From the NCBI RefSeq assembly GCF_014851395.1, contig NW_024041262.1:13909252-13973251 (forward strand): DNA of 64,000 nucleotides, given 5' to 3'. A program made the translations under genes and the position numbers. Shown here piece after piece: positions 23,011-35,370 of this stretch. The notes beneath the pieces were generated by a model that worked only from the letters and a program-made list of their open reading frames with translations, had not been told where the DNA came from and ran no database searches. How positions within the stretch are numbered: the stretch's first letter is position 1; each line of letters starts with the position of its first letter. This DNA is from Micropterus salmoides (taxonomy: Eukaryota; Chordata; Actinopteri; Centrarchiformes; Centrarchidae).

Positions 23011-24169
23011 TATCACCACACTCGCAGCTTTTGCTAATGAAGCGGGAGGAGCTCAAAACCACAGGTCCCTTAACACTGTTTACATCTGGCCTGGCATGTG
23101 GTTGGATTAAGAGTTGATGGGACGTGAGCCTTTGTAACCTTGGATTTCCTCGTGTGATTGTGTGATTTACCAGCCTGGCCGATAGACTGGACTGACCCTC
23201 TGAGGGTGCTGAAGAGGTTTTATCTGGCAAGTGCTGGGGGCTCTGGTATTGTGTACATTTTAAAGCTAAATGAATCAACCTGGTGCACTTTAAGAGCAAA
23301 ATTAAGAGGCTAGAACTATGAAGAACTGTGCGCTCTTTTGAACAATGTTGTGACCTTTGTAAACTATTTTGTGCTTTAGTAAACTTAATTTAACACATTA
23401 AATGTAATCACAAACACATTAGTGGTATAGATATGAATGGTGATGACACAACAAATAAGTCTCACCCACAAAGCATGGTAAACTAGTTTAATGCAGTTCA
23501 CAAATGGTCAAAACACAAAATAAAGCATAATTTTGAGCCATCAGAGAAATTAAGCAAAAGTGGTTACCTGTGTTTAATGTGTTTATTTAAAAAAAAAATC
23601 AGTGCTCTACAGTGCGACCATTTTGCTCGCATATGCCCCTAAAAATCAAGCAACACCTTCCCCTTGTTCTGTTTTACTAAATGTATTGTAATACTTTTCA
23701 GTATTAGGTGTGGCATGGGTTGTGTGGGTGCTGCTGGTGTATCGTGAATCCGTCCCTAGTTCAAAAACTACACAGGCACCAATTACAGTAAAAATTTTTG
23801 TGATGAGTGATCATTGTGTTAAAAAGTTTCAAAACATCTGTTACAATGTTTTAAAGCATTTGACAGTATTTTAAGGCCAAGGCCGAGTGTCCAGAAACAA
23901 GGGACTTCACTTTCATTATATATATATATACTGGAGGAAGAGGATGGCACATAACTATATATATATACTATACATATATATATACTTGAAATCCACCGGA
24001 CCGGGGCTCTCTTCTGATTTAAGTTACGTGCATGCTACTTGTCCGAGTGGACAGAGTGGGGAGAGAGAGGGAGGGAATGAGTTGTGGGGCAGTTGCGTTG
24101 TACAGCGCTAGAAACCGTAAAGAAAAGAACAAAGTTGTGAACACTTGAGTCATAATTCGGGATAAATGT
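23011..24169. other. No gene seen; (TA)n-rich stretch at 23919-23985
   Basis: Contains two TATATA blocks at 23919-23985. No other supported feature. Confidence 0.4.
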
Positions 24170-24323
24170 GACCCGTGAGAGGACAATGAAGAACGGGAGT
24201 CTCCGGAGCTATGTTCATCCTTGGCCACATTTAAACTATAATGTGAACTGTCAAATAAATAAAAATCGGATCTGGGAAAAAATCGGAATTGAGCATTAAG
24301 GTCTGCAGTCTGAACGTAGCCAA
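24170..24323. repeat. Dispersed repeat abutting the histone pseudogene
   Basis: Read on the minus strand, GGCTACGTTCAGACTGCAGA followed by TTAATGCTCAATTCCGATTTTTT is a repeat start familiar from many fish genomes; class not assigned. It replaces the 3' end of the histone-like sequence. Confidence 0.4.
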
Positions 24324-24520
24324 GGTGACCCTCTTGGCATGGGGGGTGCAAAGGTTGGTGCTCGCCAACAGAACGATCAGGTAAGCCTTGCTGGCCTCCT
24401 GCAGAGCCATGACAGCGGACCTCTGGAAGCGCAGGTCGGTCTTGAAGGGCAGCTTGTGGATCTGCAGCTCGGTGGAATTCTGGTAGCGGCAGATCTCTCT
24501 CAGAGGCATGGTACCAGCCT
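24324..24520 (-). pseudogene. Histone H3 pseudogene fragment
   Basis: The minus strand encodes the core of histone H3: PLREICRYQNSTELQIHKLPF, then KTDLRFQRSAVMALQEAS and TNLCTPHAKRVT. Compared with the very conserved family sequence, 11 codons are missing between LPF and KTD, exactly one phenylalanine to the next, an in-frame 33-bp deletion. One base is missing just before the preserved part (in the RPGT region). Several substitutions hit invariant residues, including RRYQ to CRYQ. The N-terminal tail is absent upstream, and the last ~15 residues are replaced by a dispersed repeat at 24323. No histone stem-loop is seen. It is clearly non-functional. Confidence 0.85.
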
Positions 24521-24992
24521 GTACCGTTACACACGTTATGCAGTTTTTTTCACAATGTCAGTCAACATAAGTGAGAAGACTGACAGCTAATTGTCAATGA
24601 TGATGAAATTTATGCAGCAACTTTATGTTTGCTGCCGTAAGTTAATAAAGATAAAATTTTGTTTGGACTAGTGGATATCTGTAGTGAATACTGCAGAATG
24701 AGTGACTGCATGAGGAGCTGCAGGTTAGATTGTGCAGAACATGAGTTCATCACTGTATAGTGAGTAATGATGCATGGGTCAACCCATGAATCACCGTTAC
24801 GAGTAAGTTATTTATAACTTCCACCTTCTCCCCCTTTCCCCCCCCTTTTCTTTGCTAGAGCAGTGCTTTCATGACCATGAAGCAGAGACAGGCTTGCATG
24901 TGGAAGAACTCTTTTGAAACATTGAACTCTGTTTATTCATTTGACAGTCATGTGTTGCTCAATGCATGCCAATGTCGGCCAGTTGGTCGGTC

Positions 24993-25105
24993 TACCAATT
25001 TAGTCCAGACTGAAATATCTCAACAACTGTCTGCCAAGAGGATGAACTTGAATGACTTTGGTGATCGCTTCACTTTTCCTTCTAGTGCCAGCAGCAGGTT
25101 GACAT
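24993..25105 (+). repeat. Dispersed repeat, copy 2
   Basis: Contains TAGTCCAGACTGAAATATCTC and GAGGATGAACTTGAATGACTT. The first part matches the repeat at 13128-13241 in order. The middle GCCATGAAATTTG block is deleted here. Confidence 0.5.
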
Positions 25106-25320
25106 TGTCATTCAGTTCAATTCAATAAATCTTTATTGTCCCTGAAGGGAAATTCTGGTGCAACATAAAAAATACATGGTAGAAATGTACTGTACATACA
25201 GCAACAACAGAAAACACTCATAAATAACAAGAAACATACTGCAGGTACAAAGACACTGTGAGCATGTTGCCATGCTGACATTAGTATTTCTGTCAAATCA
25301 CTGCTGTGCTGAAGTGCAGC
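25106..25320 (-). mobile_element. LINE 3' tail (CAATAAATCTTTATTGTCCC type)
   Basis: The sequence around 25120-25160, with TTTATTGTCCCTGAAGGGAAATT, is a common fish LINE 3' end seen from the far side. No coding remains. Clade not assigned. Confidence 0.4.
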
Positions 25321-25639
25321 CTCACAGAGGCACTGGCATGGCTGAAGACTCTTAGTCTTGTTGTAATGCACACTGCTAGGGGGAATTATTCTATGTTATG
25401 CTTCACAGAGCAGAACGAGCTGTGCATAAGCATAAAAGAATTACAGACTATACTCACCAGGCAGTATGGATGGAGTCAAGTAAACATTAATCAACTGCAT
25501 TTATCTGGTGCACTTGGGTACTAGGAAGCAGCTTGGTTCTTAATTGAGTTAAGTATAGAAATTCAAATGTAATATAAAACAACACTGAACACTTACTTGA
25601 CACCAGTGTTCACAGCTCTTATAATTACTGAATTTTAGG

Positions 25640-26605
25640 GCAGAATTTTTTTTCCCATTCTTCTGAGCATTAGATGAGAAGACTGATACTATTGACTAGG
25701 GATGAAATGGTATAAAAATTTCATATCACGATTATAGTGACCAAAATTATCACGGTATTGTAAAAATGTGCTGAAAGATTAAAATGTACTGATACACACA
25801 CTGAAACCATTACAACAAGTACAAGTACTTGTAGCAAGTACTAATACAATTACAAATACAATTGCCATTTTGTTTGCATAAAAAATAAAATAACAGCAAA
25901 TACCTTTTGTAAACATATGAAAATCATCTAAGTGCGCATTATCAAGATTTTATATTTTAATTATATAGGTAATACAATGACCCCATGGACAATTACATGA
26001 AAACAACTGCAATGAGCCCCAAAACATAAATAACATAAATACAGAGGAGTCTGTAGTGTTTCTAGATATGCTGGTTTGACTAAACTGCGTAACGTTATCA
26101 TGTGCAGTGGACGAAGAGACTCTGCCGACACACGACGCACACAGCAACAGAACAACGTGTAGCATTTTTACAAGAGCAGCAACACTGAGAGCTTCAGTTT
26201 ACACGCTGTTAGCAGACAAACCAAAGCTGCATGCGCCTGCTTCTGGGAGACCCTTACCTGGTTATCATGGTAATTAAAATGTGTACAGTAATAATAACCT
26301 TAGGGAATTTTACCATGGTTTACCGTTAAACCGGTAATCGTTTCATCCCTACCATGGACATAATCTGTAAATCTGCTGCAAGTTATCTTAGCATTAGAGA
26401 TTAAAGAGCTTCTTTTAAGTCTTCTTTTTTGTTTTACCTTTACCTAGAGCCAAGCTAGCTCTTTCCAGCCTTTGTGTTATGCTAAGCTTCCCAGCTGCTT
26501 GCAGTAGCTTCATATTCACCATACAGATGAGTGGTATCGATCTATTCTCACAGCAAGAAATTTTTGCTGTATTTTCCTAAATGCCGAGCTATTCCTTTAT
26601 CCAAA
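25640..26605. mobile_element. Foldback-type element (copy B), interrupted by a hAT insertion
   Basis: The left part (GCATTAGATGAGAAGACTGAT at 25664) and the right part read in reverse complement (GAATAGCTCGGCATTTAGGA, then TGAAGCTACTGCAAGCAGC and CTTAGCATAACACAAAGGCTG) match the arms of the element at 41194-42785. Without the inserted hAT it would be about 310 bp. Confidence 0.55.
25697..26351. mobile_element. Non-autonomous hAT element, 655 bp
   Basis: The left end TAGGGATGAAATGGTA and the reverse complement of the right end, TAGGGATGAAACGATTA, form hAT-type inverted termini. The 8-bp flanks ctattgac and ccatggac agree at six positions, fitting an aged target duplication. The body has no transposase. 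Confidence 0.7.
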
Positions 26606-29341
26606 GTTAATTTACTATACTTGCCTAAACTCACACTAACCGCTACTAGACTGTACAATCAATGTGACAAATAGGAGGAAATAAAAATGGCTAGTGTCAC
26701 ACATAATCCAGCTGACAAAATGTGTTTCAGAGTTCAAGCTCATCTCACACATCTTAATGAGACATTGCTGGCATCCATTCATTTTTCTCATAAATTTTAT
26801 TGACATGTATGGATGTTTGGGCACTCAATATATTTACAGTGAGAGAGGAGGATCTAGTACTTAGAATTTTAGTATCACTTCCATCTTTTGGAACGTTGAT
26901 AAATGATGGTGATTTTCACCCCATCTCCTCTGAGTGCACAGTTTTAAAAGATGTCCAGAAGTGGGATGAAGAGAAAGAGTGAACGTTTGTCTGTGGTAAT
27001 GGATCACCTCTCCCTTCTTGGGAACAGTATCAACTTTGTGGTAGCAACATGTTTTATGGTGCCAAAAGATAGAAAAGAAAGATACCTGCCCAGAAGTCAC
27101 TGATTAAGGTGTGTTCAGAAATACTACATGGCTGGTTTAAGTGTATGCCCTTATAGTGTGACAATGATGTTCTGTATCTAAACGTGGCTACACAACATAT
27201 CTTAACGAAAGAGGCTTTTGATTGTTTCTTGTCTCTTTTTAGATGCTCAGTAGTTCGTGTTAAAATAGAGAAATATTCAAATACATAAACCAATTTATAT
27301 TAGTAAGAGATCGAAGCAAACTTCATTGTTTATGATAGCAAAATTGAAACAACTCAAAACAGCTATCAGGTCAGCTTAAAGTTAAACACAATACCAAATA
27401 TAAGTTGTATTAATAAATTATAGATCTGTTAGTAAAACTGTTGTGAACTTATAAGAAAGAAGGAGGGTCCAAACTGATGATTTGCAGAGTAGGTTCATGC
27501 ATGAACATTTAAAATCAAATATCATTAATAATTAGCCGCCACTACCTGATGCTACATTTCTACAAAGCTCTATGGAGCCTTCAGCTTCCTTTTAGCTCAT
27601 TGTTTTGGTTATTCGACCTGCAACTCCACTCTCATTTCAGCTAAAACTTACTCTGTACGCCACCTGCCAAGCTGATGGACATTTTGGAATATTTAACAGG
27701 GGGAGTTGTTGGAGAGCAAAACAGAGCAAAAAGCAAAGTGAACATCTGATTAACATGTTGGATTTATATGCTAATGTTGCTTTATGTCTACAGGACATGT
27801 CAGTAGGCAATTGTTTGCTAACACCTTGATCCTATATGTTTTGTTTTCATTTGTCGTGCTGCCTCATGTGGCAAAACATAAATCACTAAAAGACAATGCA
27901 GCTGTAAGATAGCCGAGCTGTAGCTAGTGTAGCACATTCATGGGAGAAAGGAAGATGGTAATCTGTTGCAGTTAATTATCTCGGAGTTGCCATTCAGGTG
28001 TCTTAATCATTCGGTCTCCAGTAAACTTTATTTAAAGACATACTTTCAGCCAAAAGTACCACAGAAAGTGAAAGAAAAGTTTCCAAATTCAGCAGGTCTA
28101 GGTTATAAGTTATCAGATTTGAGGTCAACGCAAGTCTTTGGGGATACTTGTTGGTTCAATAGTGTCATGTCTGGGTTCAAAGAGATCCTATTTTTTATTT
28201 TTATTTTATTTTCAGAAAACAGTGTGTCATCATCATGACATCATGACTTTTGACATCTCGCTGGTTTCCTCTTGTTGAGGACAAATCCTCACCCTTCATT
28301 ATCATTCTGTGTGCACACGTGCACACACATATATACCTTTTTCTTAGAAAAAAACCCCACCTTTTCTTTCCACCATACAAGCTCCCACACACACATATCC
28401 CTACACACAGTTAAACAGGAAATGGAGACAATGATGAAACCTCAGTGTAATGTTCCGGGCTCACACATCCAAAAGGACTGACAGACGTCAATCACCCCTC
28501 AAAACAGATTATCATCCCAAATTCAATCCAGATTAGTCTAAGTCTGTGAGAAGGAGAGAGAAAAAGGGTGACCAGGAGACACAAAGAGGTCCCACTGGTA
28601 TCTGAAATTGGATCATGAGATTAAAAGATCAGAGTACTTTGCTATTGTACATACATTGGATCAGTAACAAATGGATACACTTTTTCTCTTAACACTGGCA
28701 AAAAAACATTTTGTTTGTTTGTGCGCACATTAGGTGTTCATTAAAACAAACATAAAAGAGGTAAAGATGGTGTGTATCATTTGTTAAACTAGAAGAGTGG
28801 TAGATTCTGTGTCTTTTGATAGTGATCTGGAAGTCAATACACATGGATTGGTAAACCAAGCCCAATTTGGTGACCTCATGACTGCATCAGAGTTTATTGC
28901 TGATATTGTAGTTTTGCTTGCTTCACTGGACTGTGACCTGAAGCACAGTTAGGGGTTTTGCAGCTCAGCGTGAAGCTGCTGGGATAAGGGTCAGCACCTC
29001 CAAGCCTGAGACTTAGGGACTCTGCTGGAAAACAACGGAAACCTGCTTTACAGTAGAGAGCGGCTTGCTAAGTAAAAGTAAAAGCAGTAGAGTAGAGCGC
29101 TTTTCGCAGGTTGCAAATGCGAGGGGCACCGCAGTGCTTTTTTTTCTAGAAGCCTACAATTTAAAGGAGCTTTATGTAGTATTTCAATGAAATCACTTAT
29201 TAATAATTACTTTTTCACTTCCTTATTGTCAATGGGCTTTAGCCTCACTTTGAAATGAAGCACACGGCTGTTTTCTCTGTTGCTTGGAACATAGGGTGAC
29301 CAGACATCCCCGTTTTTAACTGTGCATTAATAGAACTGAAT
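26606..29341. other. No gene seen
   Basis: Several short open frames, none with a recognisable domain or splice context. Confidence 0.4.
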
Positions 29342-29431
29342 CATGTCTATGAAGATTCTCAGTCATCCAGGTCATAGTTATCCAACGAAGGTTAAAGTCA
29401 AGGGCAACTGGACTTGGTTGAAGATACTGGA
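29342..29431 (-). repeat. 90-bp repeat, inverted partner of 35168-35258
   Basis: Reverse complement of 35168-35258 with one substitution and one missing A. The neighbouring text at the other copy (GGATGAGGGACGAAACGTCTT) is typical of a widespread fish retroelement, possibly Penelope-like (uncertain). Confidence 0.9.
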
Positions 29432-31842
29432 ACTTAATCATATTTCACGTGGCATATTTTACGAGAAACCGTGTAGCTGAGCCTACTGGCTCTCGTCTCG
29501 ATGGCGTTGTGCTTTTTTGACCAATAGAGGGAGCTGCTTATTTTAGCAGCTTCATTCCACTTTTCTTTTCTAACAATATTTTCCCTTTATTCATTCTGCC
29601 GCTGCTAAAGGAATGACCAACCACTACGAAAATTTTATGCGGTCAAATATGAATGCGCAACTAATAATTTTCACTCAACTAATAATTTTCACTCGCACTC
29701 ACTGGTAACACTAGCTAACAACTCCTCTGGGCTTTGCATGTCATTACTGCGTATTTGTCCAGTGTTGAGAACATCCAGTACAAGCTTACACTAAACTGTT
29801 GTACATCTCTGCCTGTACACATACTGCATGCATTGATAGTCAAAAGTTTTCAGATGAGACTGAAACACTGGTTGTTAGGAAAAGAGAGGACAGTGGTGGC
29901 CATGGAGGAGATGAGGTTAGTAAAATAAGGTAGGGATGCAAACATAATTTGAGACACAAAACGCAAACATGAACAATCCTATCTATATTGACTCTGAGGT
30001 CATATTAACAGGGTTTCCCTGCCATTATAAGGTTTAGCTTGTGAGGCCCAAAACAGCTTGGGTGGTGTGCCATGATAATAAAATCAGTGTGCAGCGCATC
30101 AAAACTAACCTAATGACTTTTCACAGATCTAATGGTTGTAGTTCCTCCCACTTTAGCAAGTTTAGCTTTTTGGGTGTTGTTTAATTATAATCTCCTCTGG
30201 CTTTGGTCAAAAATTGTTGAAATTGCATATTTTTTTATTGGAAAAGATAAACTAATCTTGGGGAAGGACCCCCAACCCCCTCTATGAAATACTTTTTGCA
30301 ACATGTGATACATGTTGTATTGGTGTTAAGCGCAGGGGGAAAAAGTGTTCTCAGCTGCTACAACTCCTTCCTAGGGGGAAACACTTCCTACTAACTACTT
30401 GTTCATGCTAGTTTTACCGAAAACTACTGTGGAAAACTTAGCCAGAAGCTACCAAGAGTTAATTGCATCCATAACATCACTACAAACATCTTTCAAGTGA
30501 AGTGGAAAGGGAAAAAAATGAGGAAGACTGGATAGGAAGAAGAATGAAGGAGATGGGGAAAGGTAAAGATATGATTACATAGCTGTCCAATTTATTATAA
30601 ACACTGTTTTTGAGAAAAAAAACAAAATATTTTAACTTAGTGTAAAGTTGTGTAATATTGTTATTAAAGACGGGAAAGGAAGTACGAGAGAGCATGAAGG
30701 TAGTATAAAGAGTATATAAAGAGTGAAGCAAGTACATTGTGTAAGAGTGAGAAGGAAAGACAAAGAGAACGAGTAAGAAAAGTGACACAAGAAGAATATA
30801 ATTAAGCTGTCCTTTCGCGAAACAATGTGAAGTAATACCTCCACCCCTGGAAAGACTTCTTTGGCAGCTCTGCAATTTCTGCGTCCTCATGAACTGGCAC
30901 TGAAATCAAAAGTGAGGTCGGAAAAATGTTGCGCACACACTTATTTTTCTTCTCACGTTATGCTGATAGTTCAAGAACCAGTATGCAAGTAACGCCATGA
31001 TTTTGTTATTAGTAACTGTAACGTGATTACTGAAGTTATCAACAGAAACGCGTTATATTACTGCGTTACAGACAAAAGTACTTATTCTCAATACTGGTCT
31101 TTACATATTACTTCACCAGCTAACGCGATCCACTTTACTATCCTGTGTAAGTTACCACCAGTATTATGTCAAAGTTTTGATTTAGCAAGAAATTATGTAA
31201 CGTTACAAAGCAATTGTCGAGCTATCCTTGATGCAAGGCAGGAGCAGCCAGCTAGTTTAGCATGGATCTGCAGCTGTTTGCTTCGTAACATTTAATTTAG
31301 ATTTATTGTGGTTTTACCGATATTCAGGTATACAGCTTCTCCACCGTCTCAGTGGCTGTAACTTACGTAACCCACATAATATACAATAATGCTAAATGAC
31401 TAAACAGGACAACACCATAGTAGAAGAACCATTTACTACAGTAACATTACTTACTGCAGTCTAACTGTTTTATCACGCTTAGTGCCGATAAAAAACAACC
31501 AGAAAAAGACGCCTCTCACTCTCGTGGCCTGTCCGATGAGGGCCTAATGCTGGGTTTGTACCAGACTAACGAAGAAGAAGGTGAAGAAGGAGCAGAGCCT
31601 GAATATGAACCTCAAATATAACAGTTGATAACAGACCTTATCTATGGTCATGAGCACTCTGTAGTGACTGAAATTTTCTTTGCAGGGTGTTCAACATCCA
31701 GAAAGTAGAGCTGCTGTAGCGCACTGGAAGTAGTTTGATTAAGCATCCAATCAGGATATCACTTGTACGCTCTCCTATATGGGTGTTATCTCCTATATGT
31801 GTATGTTCATATGTGAAGAGACACTGGGGCAGACCCCAACCT
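29432..31842. other. No gene seen; GTAACGCGTTA-like repeat around 30980-31080
   Basis: The stretch with AGTAACTGTAACGTGATTAC and ACGCGTTATATTACTGCGTTA resembles a fish repeat rich in GTAACG motifs. An 18-bp block (AACTAATAATTTTCACTC) is tandemly doubled near 29659-29694. No supported gene. Confidence 0.35.
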
Positions 31843-31962
31843 TGGAGGGATTACATATCCCACATGATCTGGCAAAAAATCTGAATCCCCAGGGAAGAGC
31901 TGGAGGAAATGCCATGTAAGAAGGATGTCAGGGCAACCTGCCACCTCATCTGTCACAACGTA
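31843..31962 (+). mobile_element. LINE C-terminal fragment (WRDYIS type)
   Basis: In one frame the sequence reads WRDYISHMIWQKI, a stop, then IPREELEEMPCKKDV. This resembles the WRDYISRLAWERLG-PPEELEEVAG C-terminal piece found in many fish LINE-derived proteins, as I remember it. One stop and divergence show it is dead. Confidence 0.45.
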
Positions 31963-32429
31963 ACTTCTTTGTAGGTTTTGATTCCACAAGAGCATAAATT
32001 ACATTAGGAAGAGCACATACTTTTAGACATTTGTGTGCTTCAGAATAATAGATTAATCACACTGTCACCAAAAAGACAAGCAGACCAAATTATATTAACA
32101 GAAGAATAACGGCCATGTCTGCCATTAAAGTTTGTCTTGAGGAAACAAGAAATGTTTTTAAATGTTTTGTTTTTAACAGTAATACACATATGGATGTAAC
32201 AAATGATCAAGAAGAAAAATCCCCACAAACCATGCATGAAATTGAGTTTGGTCAGTCTGGAATATTATTAAGCCTAACTGAAATTACATTTTTAAAATGT
32301 GTACGCTTTATGCAATTAAGAGTACACAGAAGTTTTAGTTTTGTCCTATTGTTCATCAAACATTATTTTTGTCTCAATTTTGTTGTTGCCAAAAAAAGTC
32401 ATTTCTCATAACAACTGTATTGTTAGTCA

Positions 32430-32586
32430 TAGCTATGCAGGGGGTTACACAAAGAATTCTAGATTAAAAACAAACTATCTATTAATTTTCCCTCCAATTT
32501 ATGGATTCAACTTTTCGTCTATAAAATGTCAGAAAATCATATGTCAAACAACTAATCAATGAATCTACTTATTGTTTCAGCTCTAA
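32430..32586. mobile_element. hAT-like 3' end
   Basis: The stretch ends ACTTATTGTTTCAGCTCTA, reverse complement TAGAGCTGAAACAATAAGT, which is hAT-terminus-like. The other end was not located. Confidence 0.35.
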
Positions 32587-33420
32587 AGGGAAGCAATATG
32601 AATAAAACCAGATTCTGGTCCTGCAGAGAGAGGCCAAGGAGTCCTGTTCAGAGAGGGTTGCCACATTAGCCATCCTAAAAAATTAGAATAATATTTCCTA
32701 CTAAACAAACCCCGATGTTTCTTGTCACATCAAAGGAATGTGCTACTTCACAAGAGTCTCTGAAAGCTCTAGCACTGTTTTTAACGGACGGACAGCACTA
32801 ATTTATTGATGTCAAAATAGTTTAACTGAGAAAAGCTGAGCAAATGAGAGAGACAGACAATAAAAGAGAAACAGAAAAAAACAGGTCAGGTGCATAATTT
32901 AAGAAATGTGTGCATTCATAGATTAATTCCAGAATATTTGCAGGTGTGAAAGTCATAAAAGTGCAGCATTACTGAAGTTGAATTGTACGACCTTTGCATA
33001 CAGAAGAATACAGTTTTGAAAACTGAGATCATCTGATTACAAACATAAAAATAAAACAGACTATGCTGAATTTATCTCTCAGACCTTTGTTAAGGAGGTA
33101 ATACGATTAGTTGAGGATGAGCTCATCGAGTCTTGAGCTCTGCTAAATTATACAGACAGACAGGTGGAAAACATCCTTTTAAAAGGTTCAAATGAGCTCT
33201 AGCAATGAAAGTTGATATTCAAACAATAGCTGAAAGGTTTCACTCCAACACAGTTACACCTGCGTGTGAATATAATATCACCTGACATACAGTATGTTTG
33301 TACATCTGTGTATATTTAGCTTTTTTCTCTTCAATCATTTTTATGCGCACACAGTTTTCTATGGGTTTTATATAGTCTTACTCTCGTTTTCTTCTTGACA
33401 TTTTTTCACTAATTTAATAA

Positions 33421-33700
33421 TAATACCTTAGATCACCTTAGTTACTTATCACCTTCAGTCTTTAGCCGGGACTTCGGAACACCTAATAGGGCCCTGCCCG
33501 AGGATCTGAGGCTGTGCTCCGGCTCATAGGGGAGCAGCAATTCAGTAATGTAGCTGGGAGCATAACCACTAAGTGCTCTAAAAGTGATCAATAAAATCTT
33601 AAAATCAATTCTCAAACTAACAGAAGGGAGGTTGAAACAGGACTGATGTGATCCTGTTTTAGTTGAGCGGCTGCATTTTGAATTGGCTGAAGATGTGAGA
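33421..33700. repeat. Dispersed fish repeat (GTAGCTGGGAGCATAACC type)
   Basis: Contains CAGTAATGTAGCTGGGAGCA and AAATCAATTCTCAAACTAACAGAAG, then GGTTGAAACAGGACTGATGTG. This matches a familiar fish interspersed repeat in order; class not assigned. Confidence 0.35.
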
Positions 33701-35167
33701 ATTTTTTTTTGCTTAGCCCTGAATACAGTAAATTACAATAATATAACTTAGATTAAATAAAAGCATGGATGAACTTCTCAATATCAGGCTGAGAGAGATT
33801 TAGACAGATTTATGAAATGTTTCTTAACTGGTAAAAACAAGACTAAACATCTTTTTTAATATGTTTTTCATCCCTTTTGACAGATTAAGCTGCAGTTGGT
33901 AACAATTTAACATTCAATGCAAAACCTTCCACATTTTTCTCAACAAGCAAAAGCCTCAGCCCACACAGGGCTCGCTCTTCCCAGCAGAGCCTCGCCAGGA
34001 CACCTCTCACCACAACTTGTTGCTCCGCCCAGAGCAGAGGCTAGTACTCCACTGTCCCCCGTCAAAAGGTTATTCCCCATTGTTTGTCACCATGTCTCTG
34101 CCATCAATGCCATCAATACGAGCACCATGGCATCGAACATAATGAGCCAGAAGCCCCATGGTTTTGTACTATATGCTGGTGTTGGCAAAGGAGGTATGGG
34201 CATTTCTATCATTTCTGGTGATTTCTTCTCAGCCATTAAGTTGGCAAAACCTCTGAAGCCTGCGCTGAAGATATTGAGCTTGACTGAGTGAAAGCATATA
34301 TAAGAAGGGGGGCTGAGCAGCCTGTAGACGAGCAGTGATTAACAATGCATTAGAGGCTCCTCCTGACTGGATTGTTCAGGGAGAGGTGGATTCTTACAAA
34401 TGTCATTAAGAGCACTAGGAGGAATCAGAAGAACCTAATTTTTTCCACAGATTATCGGTTTCATGTACTACTATCAGGATAAAGTGACAGTTTCAGCAAA
34501 TGTAACAAAGATGTTTTTAAAATAATTCCCTACTGCAGCTTTAAGACTAAAGGCGATTTAGCCTAATGATAAAGGTCCAGTGTGTAATATATTGGGGGGG
34601 ATCTATTGACAGAAATGCAATATAATATACATAACCATGTTTTCAGTGGTGTATAAAGACCTTACAAAATTAACCGTTGTGTTTTTATTACCTTAGAATG
34701 AGCCATTTCTATCTACATACACCGTGGGTTCTCTTACATGGACGTCACCATGTATTGCTGTGACGTTTCTACAGTAGCCCGAATGGACAAATGGCTCTAC
34801 AGAGCGTGTTTTGTCACTACACTGAATACGTTCGAGGAAGAGGAAGAAGATGACTGATGCATTCATGTGGTGTCATTTTTCCTCCTTAAATCTTTATTGC
34901 AAAAAGAGGAATAAAGTGCACATGGGACATAAAGAAGTATACAGAACGTATTGCATAAACATATTTTGCAAACATGTAATCTGTAATATGGTTATAACAC
35001 CAGGTAGTCCTAACGACGGCAACAACTGTTGTTACAGCAACCAGGAACACTAACAAACCAGCTGTATCGACGATCCTGGCAAACGACACCACTGACTTTA
35101 AAGAGCTGAGTTTCCCTGCCAGTCAGTCAGAACTGAAGAAGTCCCTTGGATGAGGGACGAAACGTCT

Positions 35168-35258
35168 TCCAGTATCTTCAACCAAGTCCAGTTGCCCTTT
35201 GACTTTAACCTTCGTTGGATAACTATGACCTGGATGACTGAGAATCTTCACAGACATG
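35168..35258 (+). repeat. 91-bp repeat, inverted partner of 29342-29431
   Basis: See 29342-29431: two differences in 91 bp. Preceded by AAGTCCCTTGGATGAGGGACG, the usual context of this repeat in fish. Confidence 0.9.
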
Positions 35259-35370
35259 GTTATAACAGTTAGTTTGCTGTCCATGTAGAGTGAACTAGAT
35301 GTCTGTGTGTTGTTTATATGCTCTGATAATGCTAATCTATCACATCTTTATAGTAGCGTCCATGTTGACT

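Noticed and set aside
33917..34291. 124-codon plus-strand open frame
   Set aside because: No recognisable domain, no splice context and no promoter; length alone is weak evidence. Worth a homology search but not called.
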